Of a DNA stretch of 7,710 bases, positions 1 through 4,970 are shown piece after piece. A program made the translations under genes and the position numbers. The stretch's first letter is position 1. Every line of letters starts with the position of its first letter. The stretch lies in the NCBI GenBank assembly GCA_021781315.1, contig JAJXXB010000076.1, forward strand, positions 1 through 7,710. The letters run 5' to 3'. Source of the DNA: Actinomycetes bacterium (lineage in GTDB: Bacteria; Actinomycetota; Acidimicrobiia; Acidimicrobiales; RAAP-2). The notes under the pieces are model-generated. The model was given only the letters and a program-made list of their open reading frames with translations. It was not told the origin of the DNA and did not search any database.

Positions 1-623
1 ACCTCGTTCACGACACGAATCGCCGAGAGCCACTTGAGCGACTTGTAGCCGTACATGGGGGCGACGTAGAGGCGCACCGGCCCGCCGTGCGCAGTGGTGA
101 TCGGCGCGTCGAGCATGCGGTAGGCGACGATCACGTCGGGCAGGTGGGCCTGGTCGATGGTCAGGCTCTCGGTGTCGGCACCGTCATAGGACTCGAAGGT
201 CACCGCGACGGCGTCGCGGCGCGCCCCGACGACTTCGAGCAGGTGCGAGAGCTTCACGCCCTCCCACGCGACGTCGGGCACGCGCCAGCCGGTCACGCAC
301 TGGAAGGTCGCCACCAGTCGTGTCGTCGGCATCGCCGTGAGATCGTTGAAGGTGAACGTCGTCGGGCGATCCACCAAGCCGCTCACCTCGAGGCGGTACT
401 TGTCGTTCGGAATCGTCGGAAAGACCCCGTTGAGCGAGTAGATGCGAAAGTGATCACCCCCCGGCAGGAGGCCCGGCAGCCCCGAGCCCAGCAGGCGCCC
501 GAGGGTGCTCTGGATGGCGCCGCCCACGGCCACGCCCACGGCGCCGAGCGCGACGACGCCGAGGAAGACCCGACGTCCGATGGGTATCGTGTCCGGTCCC
601 TCACGCGACGGATCCGACGTCAT
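1..623 (-). CDS. Molybdopterin-dependent oxidoreductase, sulfite oxidase fold (C-terminus missing, off left edge)
   Basis: Reading the minus strand from ATG at 623 gives 207 complete codons without a stop; the gene continues past base 1. The N-terminus has a twin-arginine-like motif (GRRVFLG, residues 16-22) followed by a hydrophobic stretch to about 37, so it is probably exported folded by Tat, either cleaved or kept as a membrane anchor. The rest matches the oxidoreductase molybdopterin-binding domain: RLEVSGLVDRP (77-87), TFQCVTGWRVPDVAWEG (106-122) with C109 as the expected molybdenum ligand, and HGGPVRLYVAPMYGYKSLKW (179-198). Family members of this short type reduce or oxidise small substrates with Moco (MsrP-like or sulfite-oxidase-like); the substrate cannot be told here. 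By memory of relatives only a few tens of residues are missing. A GAGGGAGGG ribosome-binding site at 626-634 supports the start. It lies 90 bases downstream of moaC on the same strand. Confidence 0.9.
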   Translation of the reverse strand, partial: MTSDPSREGPDTIPIGRRVFLGVVALGAVGVAVGGAIQSTLGRLLGSGLPGLLPGGDHFRIYSLNGVFPTIPNDKYRLEVSGLVDRPTTFTFNDLTAMPTTRLVATFQCVTGWRVPDVAWEGVKLSHLLEVVGARRDAVAVTFESYDGADTESLTIDQAHLPDVIVAYRMLDAPITTAHGGPVRLYVAPMYGYKSLKWLSAIRVVNE

Positions 624-682
624 CGCCCTCCCTCGACATCGTTTCGACCCGGTGCAGACATGTCTCTCGCCGGTTCACCGTC

Positions 683-688
683 AGTGTA
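683..688 (-). promoter_or_regulatory. Possible -10 box for the oxidoreductase gene
   Basis: On the minus strand TACACT (688 down to 683) fits the actinobacterial TAnnnT -10 consensus. It would place a start of transcription near 676 and leave a leader of about 50 bases carrying the GAGGGAGGG ribosome-binding site. No convincing -35 box was seen. If real, the oxidoreductase can be transcribed separately from moaC; otherwise it depends on read-through across the 90-base gap. Confidence 0.35.
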
Positions 689-713
689 GGGACCAACGGC
701 GCCGACGCCACCG

Positions 714-1217
714 TCAACGGCCCGAGCCGGCCCCTGACTCGTCGGCCGCGATCTGGCGCCCCCAGTCGTCAGACTTGCCGCCGGTCTTGCTCTCGAGGAC
801 GAGGTCCTCGAAGGCGGCGCGCTCGTCAAGGACGACGAGCGCGTTGACGAGGCTGAGGGCCGCGAAGGCGCACGCCGTGAGTGCCTCCATCTCCACCCCG
901 GTGCGATTCACCGTCACCACCGTCGAGCGAACGAGGACACCGACCTCCTCGCTCGTCACCTCGACCTGGACGTCGTTCAGGTTGAGTGGATGACACAGCG
1001 GAATCAGCTGGGCCGTCCGCTTGGCCGCCTGGATCCCGGCCAGGCGCGCGGCGAAGACGGGGTCCAGTCCGGAAGCAGTCGCCGGCAGGGAGAAGACGTC
1101 GACGGTAGAGCGCACGACGCAGCTCGCCTGGGCGCTGCGACGCGTGGGTGACTTGTCCGAGACGTCGACCATGCGCAGTCGGCCGTCGCCGTCGAGGTGC
1201 GTAAAGGGCGTCTCCAC
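714..1217 (-). CDS. moaC: MoaC-like protein (cyclic pyranopterin monophosphate synthase family) with altered active site
   Basis: 167 residues from GTG at 1217. This start is chosen because GGAGGGAGG (1223-1231) lies five bases upstream and the protein then begins like other MoaCs with THLDGDG before MVDVS (residues 16-20); a longer frame opens at 1295 but adds an unrelated tail. Family motifs present: K22, AGIQAAKRT (60-68), LIPLCHPL (71-78, H76), and TGVEMEALTA (106-115, E109 and E111), then SKTGGKS (143-149). MoaC converts 3',8-cyclo-H2GTP from MoaA into cyclic pyranopterin monophosphate. However, the usual KGDV segment and YDMCKAV segment are replaced by SGLDPV and VNALVVL. By alignment to E. 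coli MoaC from memory, K51, D128 and K131 become G50, N125 and V128. It is clearly MoaC-fold; whether it still performs the reaction is open. Divergent from moaA, upstream of the oxidoreductase. Confidence 0.85.
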   Translation of the reverse strand: METPFTHLDGDGRLRMVDVSDKSPTRRSAQASCVVRSTVDVFSLPATASGLDPVFAARLAGIQAAKRTAQLIPLCHPLNLNDVQVEVTSEEVGVLVRSTVVTVNRTGVEMEALTACAFAALSLVNALVVLDERAAFEDLVLESKTGGKSDDWGRQIAADESGAGSGR

Positions 1218-1222
1218 CGGTT

Positions 1223-1231
1223 CCTCCCTCC
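1223..1231 (-). promoter_or_regulatory. Ribosome-binding site that sets the moaC start
   Basis: GGAGGGAGG on the minus strand, a near-perfect anti-16S match, ends five bases before the GTG at 1217. It decides in favour of this GTG over the upstream ATG at 1295. Confidence 0.7.
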
Positions 1232-1258
1232 GACGAATGGGTTCCACTAGTCGAGGGC

Positions 1259-1264
1259 ATGCTA
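1259..1264 (-). promoter_or_regulatory. Possible -10 box for moaC
   Basis: Minus-strand TAGCAT (1264 down to 1259) fits TAnnnT and would start transcription near 1252, giving a leader of about 35 bases that includes the moaC ribosome-binding site. It lies in the 118-base divergent gap between moaC and moaA. No clear -35 box or inverted-repeat operator was seen in that gap. Confidence 0.3.
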
Positions 1265-1318
1265 CAGCGGGCCCGCCGTCGCCACGCGAGTGCAACGACC
1301 GTGGCGTTTCTCGCGCGC

Positions 1319-1335
1319 CTCGTTAGGCTCAGGGC
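1319..1335 (+). promoter_or_regulatory. Probable leaderless promoter of moaA
   Basis: TAGGCT (1324-1329), fitting TAnnnT, stands exactly six bases before the ATG at 1336, so transcription would begin at or next to the start codon. The box is embedded in CTCGTTAG (1319-1326), which recurs at the same distance in front of the HTH-Mop gene. The only Shine-Dalgarno-like bases, AGGG, lie two bases from the ATG, too close to serve well, which also favours leaderless translation. Confidence 0.5.
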
Positions 1336-2454
1336 ATGAGCGACGGGGCGATCTCTCAGGCGCACGGATCGGACGACGCGTCGACTCGTGCGTCGATGAC
1401 GTCGGTCGCCCTCTCGGTGAGGCCCCACCGCGACGCGAACGCCCGCGACGCGAGCCAGGCGATGCCCACCGCGGGACCTCTCGTCGACACCTACGGGCGC
1501 GTGCACAGCGACCTGCGCATCTCGATCACCGACCGCTGCAACCTGCGCTGCGTCTACTGCATGGACGAGGACATGGAGTTCCAGCCCCGCGAACAGCTCC
1601 TCAGCTTCGACGAGCTCGAACGAGTGGCGCGCGTGGCGCGCAGCCTCGGCGTCACCTCGATTCGCCTGACCGGCGGGGAGCCGCTGGTGCGCCGCGGCGT
1701 GGTCGAGTTGGTGGCCCGCCTGAGCGCCCTCGACTTCGAGGACATCGCGCTCACCACCAACGCCACGAGGCTGGCCCCGCTCGCCGCGCCCCTGAAGGCG
1801 GCGGGACTCACCCGGGTCAACATCAGCTGTGACTCGCTGCGACCCGAGCGCTTCGCGTCGATTCGCCGCCGCGGCAACCTCGCGACGGTGCTCGCAGCGA
1901 TGGACGAGGCCGAAGCAGCCGGACTGACGCCTCTCAAGGTGAACGTCGTCCTGCTGCGCGGGATCAACGACGACGAGATCCTCGACTTCGCGCACTTCGC
2001 GCGGCGAACGGGACGACTCGTGCGCTTCATCGAGTTCATGCCCCTCGACGCCCAGGGCGAGTGGGACCGCGAGCGCCTGGTGCCGGGCCGCGAGGTCTTC
2101 GACGTCATCAACGCCGCCTGGCCCATCGAGCCGGTCGACGAACCGGGCCGCGTCGCCCCGGCCGAGCGATTCCGCTTCGCCGACGGAAGCGGCGAGATCG
2201 GCCTGATCTCCACGGTGACCGAGCCGTTCTGCGGCACGTGCAACCGGCTGCGCCTCACCGCGGACGGATCGATCCGCAACTGCCTCTTCAGCGACGACGA
2301 GCACTCGCTGCGCCGCCTACTGCGCGAGGGATGCGACGACGGGGCCATCGAGCAGGTGTTGCGACGCGCGGTGTGGGCGAAGTATCCCGGGCACGCCATC
2401 AACGAGCCCGAGTTCCTGCGGCCGCACCGCTCCATGTCGATGATCGGCGGCTAG
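1336..2454 (+). CDS. moaA: GTP 3',8-cyclase MoaA
   Basis: Radical-SAM enzyme that, with two 4Fe-4S clusters, rearranges GTP to 3',8-cyclo-7,8-dihydro-GTP, the first step of Moco synthesis, in the cytoplasm. The 372-residue protein shows the SAM-cluster motif CNLRCVYC (C68, C72, C75), GGEP (113-116), NISCDSL (162-168), and the C-terminal substrate-binding cluster cysteines C299, C302 and C316 in [11 protein letters not shown] and RNCLF. It ends in GG, the tail needed for activity in this family. About 43 residues precede the usual MoaA beginning (PLVDTYGR, 48-55); this extension is low in complexity and unrecognised. An inner ATG at 1462 (residue 43) would give the usual length, but the -10 box six bases before 1336 supports the longer form as a leaderless transcript. 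Divergent from moaC. Confidence 0.96.
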   Translation: MSDGAISQAHGSDDASTRASMTSVALSVRPHRDANARDASQAMPTAGPLVDTYGRVHSDLRISITDRCNLRCVYCMDEDMEFQPREQLLSFDELERVARVARSLGVTSIRLTGGEPLVRRGVVELVARLSALDFEDIALTTNATRLAPLAAPLKAAGLTRVNISCDSLRPERFASIRRRGNLATVLAAMDEAEAAGLTPLKVNVVLLRGINDDEILDFAHFARRTGRLVRFIEFMPLDAQGEWDRERLVPGREVFDVINAAWPIEPVDEPGRVAPAERFRFADGSGEIGLISTVTEPFCGTCNRLRLTADGSIRNCLFSDDEHSLRRLLREGCDDGAIEQVLRRAVWAKYPGHAINEPEFLRPHRSMSMIGG

Positions 2455-2476
2455 GCGACGCGACGCACCGCGGCGC

Positions 2477-2482
2477 TACTGT
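2477..2482 (+). promoter_or_regulatory. Possible -10 box for the propeller/MoaD-like pair
   Basis: TACTGT fits TAnnnT and would start transcription near 2489, giving a leader of about 33 bases with the ribosome-binding site GGAGGGGG (2509-2516), five bases before the ATG at 2522. It lies in the 67-base gap after moaA, which shows no hairpin terminator, so read-through from moaA is also possible. Confidence 0.35.
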
Positions 2483-2521
2483 GGGGCCAGCAAGCGGTTC
2501 TCGACAACGGAGGGGGCGTCA

Positions 2522-3637
2522 ATGAGCAGCGTGCGCGTACTGGTGGGCACCCGAAAGGGTGCCTTCATCCTCACCTCGGACGGATCTCGCAAGAAGTGGC
2601 ACGTGGAGGGTCCGCTCTTTCCCGGCTGGGAGATCTTTCACCTGAAGGGCTCGCCCGTCGATCCCAATCGGATCTTCGCGTCCCAGTCGACGGGCTGGTT
2701 CGGCCAACTGATCCAGCGCTCCGACGACGGCGGCGCCACCTGGGAGCCGGTCGGCAACCAGTTCGTCTACGACGGGGTGCCCGGCACCCACCAGTGGTAT
2801 GACGGCACGCCGCACCCCTGGGAGTTCGCGCGGGTCTGGCACCTCGAGCCGTCTCTCTCCGATCCCGACACGGTGCTCGCGGGCGTCGAGGACGCCGCGA
2901 TCTTTCGCTCGAGCGACGCCGGCGTCACCTGGAGCGAGCTGTCGGGACTGCGCGGGCACGAGACCGGCTCGCAGTGGCAGCCCGGCGCGGGCGGGATGTG
3001 CCTGCACACGATCATCCAGAGTCCGACCGACCCCGGGCGCATCGTGGTGGCCATCTCGGCGGCCGGGGCCTTTCGCTCCGACGACGCCGGGGCGAGCTGG
3101 AAGCCGATCAACAAGGGCCTGCGCTCAGAGGAGATTCCCGACCACGACACCGAGGTCGGCCACTGCGTGCACCACATCGCGATGCACCCGTCTCGCCCCG
3201 ACGTGCTGTTCATGCAAAAGCACTGGGACATCATGCGCAGCAACGACGCCGGCGAGTCCTGGTTCGAGGTGAGCGGCAACCTGCCGACCGACTTCGGATT
3301 CGTGATCGACGTGCACGCCCACGAGCCCGAGACGCTCTACGTGGTGCCCATCACGAGCGACCAGATGCACTTCCCCCTCGATGGCCAGCTGCGCGTCTAT
3401 CGCAGCCGCAGCGGTGGCAACGAGTGGGAGGCGTTGACGAAGGGTCTGCCCCAGGCCAACTGCTACGTGAACGTCCTGCGCGACGCGATGGCGGTCGACA
3501 CGCTCGAGGACTGCGGCGTCTACTTCGGCACCACCGGCGGACAGGTCTACGCGTCGGCTAACGGCGGCGACACCTGGGAGGCCATCGTGCACGACCTGCC
3601 CGCGGTGCTCTCGGTGGAAGTGCAAACCTTGGCATGA
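2522..3637 (+). CDS. Cytoplasmic Asp-box (BNR) beta-propeller protein, sialidase-like superfamily
   Basis: 371 residues, no signal peptide and no membrane segment. Four clear Asp boxes are seen: RSDDGGATW (66-74), RSSDAGVTW (129-137), RSDDAGASW (185-193), RSNDAGESW (239-247). Two degenerate ones are RSRSGGNEW (294-302) and ASANGGDTW (344-352), and a remnant (SDGSRKKW) lies near 19-26. The spacing of 49-63 residues suggests seven blades. Annotation pipelines usually call such proteins exo-alpha-sialidase or glycosyl hydrolase, but no sialidase FRIP motif is visible and the protein appears intracellular, so glycosidase activity is doubtful. A histidine-cysteine cluster, [10 protein letters not shown] (213-222), could bind a metal or cofactor. 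Its stop overlaps the start of the MoaD-like gene (ATGA), implying translational coupling and a shared role. The true function is unknown. Start supported by GGAGGGGG at 2509-2516. Confidence 0.9.
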   Translation: MSSVRVLVGTRKGAFILTSDGSRKKWHVEGPLFPGWEIFHLKGSPVDPNRIFASQSTGWFGQLIQRSDDGGATWEPVGNQFVYDGVPGTHQWYDGTPHPWEFARVWHLEPSLSDPDTVLAGVEDAAIFRSSDAGVTWSELSGLRGHETGSQWQPGAGGMCLHTIIQSPTDPGRIVVAISAAGAFRSDDAGASWKPINKGLRSEEIPDHDTEVGHCVHHIAMHPSRPDVLFMQKHWDIMRSNDAGESWFEVSGNLPTDFGFVIDVHAHEPETLYVVPITSDQMHFPLDGQLRVYRSRSGGNEWEALTKGLPQANCYVNVLRDAMAVDTLEDCGVYFGTTGGQVYASANGGDTWEAIVHDLPAVLSVEVQTLA

Positions 3638-3930
3638 TCCGGGTGATCCTGCCGGCCCACCTGAAGACGCTGACCAAGGTCGCCGGCGAGATCGAGCTCG
3701 AACTCTCCGGTCCGGTGACCCAGGCCACGGTGCTCGACGCGCTCGAGGCCCGCTACCCCGTGCTGCTCGGTACGATCCGCGACCCCGCGACGAAGAAGCG
3801 CCGGCCCTTCGTCCGCTTCTTCGCCTGCGAGGAGGACCACTCGCACGACGCGATCGACCTGGAGTTGCCCCGCGACGTCATCGAGGGTCGCGAGCCCTAT
3901 ATCGTCGTCGGCGCGATGGCCGGCGGCTGA
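3634..3930 (+). CDS. MoaD/ThiS-like ubiquitin-fold small protein with C-terminal GG
   Basis: 98 residues, beginning [12 protein letters not shown] and ending in VGAMAGG. The size, the DALEARYP helix (about 37-44), the late IVVGAMAGG strand and the terminal diglycine place it in the MoaD/ThiS sulfur-carrier family, whose tail is adenylated by a MoeB/ThiF-type E1-like enzyme and converted to a thiocarboxylate. It is longer than classical MoaD (about 81 residues) because of an insert with [14 protein letters not shown] and EEDHSHD (about 55-75). It overlaps the propeller gene by four bases (ATGA). No moaE, moeB or thiG lies in this window, so it could be the MoaD for Moco synthesis or a dedicated carrier or modifier for the propeller protein. 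The neighbouring moaA and moaC favour a sulfur-related role, but the coupling points to the propeller. Confidence 0.85.
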   Translation: MIRVILPAHLKTLTKVAGEIELELSGPVTQATVLDALEARYPVLLGTIRDPATKKRRPFVRFFACEEDHSHDAIDLELPRDVIEGREPYIVVGAMAGG

Positions 3931-4488
3931 TCAGTCGCTCGAGAGGCCCTCGAGGCCGTCGAGGCTCAGCGCGTTCTTCGCCCGCCAGTAGTCGCGGATG
4001 CCCTCGGGTCCCTTGCGACGCGACCACTGGTCCAGCGTCGGTCGGTGCGACGTGAAGTCCATGAAGGGCACGCCGTAGCCGCACGAGTCCGACACGCGCG
4101 TCACGTCGAGCACGATGATCGACCGCACGCCCACGGCCTCGGCGTGGGCGAACTGTCCGGCCAACTCGTCAAAGCGCGCCGAACCCGACTCGAGCACCGC
4201 GCCGCGTCCGTGCAGTCGCACGATGCGCGGCGGTCCCGCGAACGCGCAGAACATGATGACCATCCGGCCGTTCTCGCGCAGGTGCGCGATCGTCTCGACG
4301 CCGCTGCCGGTCTGGTCCAGGTAGGCGACCCGATCGGGGCCGAGCACCGCGAACTCGCCGCGATTGCCCTTGGGCGAGCAGTTGACCGATCCCTCGGGGT
4401 CGAGCGGGGCGCTCGCGACGAAGAACACGGGTTGGTCCAGCATCCAGTCGCGCAGGCGGTCGCTGATGCCGTCGTCGAGGTTTCCCAT
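3931..4488 (-). CDS. Pyridoxamine 5'-phosphate oxidase family protein (FMN-binding split barrel)
   Basis: 185 residues from ATG at 4488. The sequence follows the PNPOx-like split-barrel pattern: FFVASAPLDPEGSVNCSPKG (22-41), VAYLDQTGSG (54-63), ETIAHLRENGRMVIMF (65-80), PPRIVRLHGRG (86-96) and DSCGYGVPFMD (134-144). Such proteins bind FMN or a related flavin as homodimers and are often reductases or oxidases of unknown substrate; this one lacks the substrate-binding C-terminal region of true PdxH, so vitamin B6 synthesis is not claimed. It is soluble, without a signal peptide. The stop codon touches the stop of the MoaD-like gene from the opposite strand, and the start is 80 bases from the divergent HTH-Mop gene. 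No convincing Shine-Dalgarno sequence; a TAGACC box stands six bases upstream. A link to molybdenum is not evident. Confidence 0.88.
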   Translation of the reverse strand: MGNLDDGISDRLRDWMLDQPVFFVASAPLDPEGSVNCSPKGNRGEFAVLGPDRVAYLDQTGSGVETIAHLRENGRMVIMFCAFAGPPRIVRLHGRGAVLESGSARFDELAGQFAHAEAVGVRSIIVLDVTRVSDSCGYGVPFMDFTSHRPTLDQWSRRKGPEGIRDYWRAKNALSLDGLEGLSSD

Positions 4489-4500
4489 CGTCTCGGTCTA
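4489..4500 (-). promoter_or_regulatory. Weak leaderless promoter candidate for the PNPOx-like gene
   Basis: Minus-strand TAGACC (4500 down to 4495) lies six bases before the ATG at 4488, the same geometry as the moaA and HTH-Mop promoters. Its last base is C instead of T, so it is a poorer -10 match. The 80-base divergent gap must hold both promoters. Confidence 0.3.
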
Positions 4501-4551
4501 GCGGACACCCGCCCCAACGGCACCGGCTCGGCCCGCCCGGCGAGGGACCGG

Positions 4552-4568
4552 CTCGTTAGTCTGGGCCG
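4552..4568 (+). promoter_or_regulatory. Probable leaderless promoter of the HTH-Mop gene
   Basis: TAGTCT (4557-4562), a TAnnnT box, stands exactly six bases before the GTG at 4569, with CTCGTTAG at 4552-4559. Sequence and spacing match the element before moaA. No purine-rich ribosome-binding site precedes the GTG at a normal distance. The shared octamer may be only an extended -10 box, or also a regulator site. Confidence 0.5.
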
Positions 4569-4970
4569 GTGACCAAGTATCGGGTGGGACGGGCGGCGGA
4601 ACTCCTGGGCGTGAGCGTGGACACGCTGCGCCGCTGGGCGAGCGCGGGGCGCATCGCCGTCACGATCGCCCCTGACGGTCGGCGCTACTACGACGGCGCC
4701 GACCTCGCGCGCCTGGCCGTCGAGATCGGCGGCGAGAGCGCCGCCGAGGCACCGCGGGCCCAGTCGGCGCGCAATCGCTTCGTCGGCATCGTCACGCGCG
4801 TGGTGAAGGACCAGGTCGTCGCCCAGGTCGACATCCAGGCCGGCCCGCACCGCTTCGTCTCGCTGATCACGCGCGAGGCCGCCGACGAGCTCCAGCTCGA
4901 ACCCGGCGTCGTGGTCGACGCGGTGGTCAAGGCCACCAACGTCGGCGTGGAGATCCCCTCGACCTTCTAG
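4569..4970 (+). CDS. Molybdate-type regulator: HTH (MerR/excisionase type) plus Mop (TOBE) domain
   Basis: 133 residues from GTG. Residues 4-50 form a MerR/excisionase-like winged helix: YRVGRAAELLGVSVDTLRRW, then RRYYDGADL. After a short Ala-rich linker, residues 66-130 form a single Mop/TOBE domain: SARNRFVGIV (66-75), VVKDQVVAQV (78-87), SLIT (98-101), LEPGVVVDAVVKATNVGVE (110-128). Mop domains bind molybdate or tungstate oxyanions between subunits, so this is probably a cytoplasmic sensor that changes DNA binding with oxyanion level, doing the job of ModE but with a different HTH. It sits tail to tail with modBC, stops touching, which ties it to the transporter. Expected targets are the modA promoter, moaA and its own promoter; the direct site is not known. 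The alternative is a molybdate-storage protein, but the HTH argues against it. Confidence 0.88.
   Translation: MTKYRVGRAAELLGVSVDTLRRWASAGRIAVTIAPDGRRYYDGADLARLAVEIGGESAAEAPRAQSARNRFVGIVTRVVKDQVVAQVDIQAGPHRFVSLITREAADELQLEPGVVVDAVVKATNVGVEIPSTF

Noticed and set aside
671..680. Short palindrome CGGTTCACCG as a terminator or operator after moaC
   Set aside because: A four-base stem with a two-base loop is too weak and lacks a T-run; it is expected by chance in GC-rich DNA.
87..689. Plus-strand open frame of 200 codons at the left edge
   Set aside because: The opposite strand encodes a recognisable molybdopterin oxidoreductase with Mo-ligand cysteine and Tat motif; the plus-strand frame shows no family resemblance.
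1218..1295. Longer moaC beginning at ATG 1295
   Set aside because: The added 26 residues do not resemble MoaC, and a near-perfect ribosome-binding site stands directly before the GTG at 1217.
826..2304. Long minus-strand open frame of 492 codons across moaC and moaA
   Set aside because: It is antisense to the clear MoaA and out of frame with MoaC; its composition (Arg, Ala, Val, His-rich, no motif) is typical of a high-GC shadow frame.
2455..2521. Moco riboswitch upstream of the molybdenum genes
   Set aside because: The gaps in front of moaA (apparently leaderless), the propeller gene and modA are too short or truncated, and no such fold was recognised.
2522..3637. Calling the propeller a secreted sialidase
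   Set aside because: There is no signal peptide and no visible FRIP or catalytic arginine pattern; Asp boxes alone only indicate the fold.
4489..4568. ModE-type palindromic operator in the divergent gap
   Set aside because: No inverted repeat resembling the E. coli ModE box could be found; only the short CTCGTTAG element stands out.
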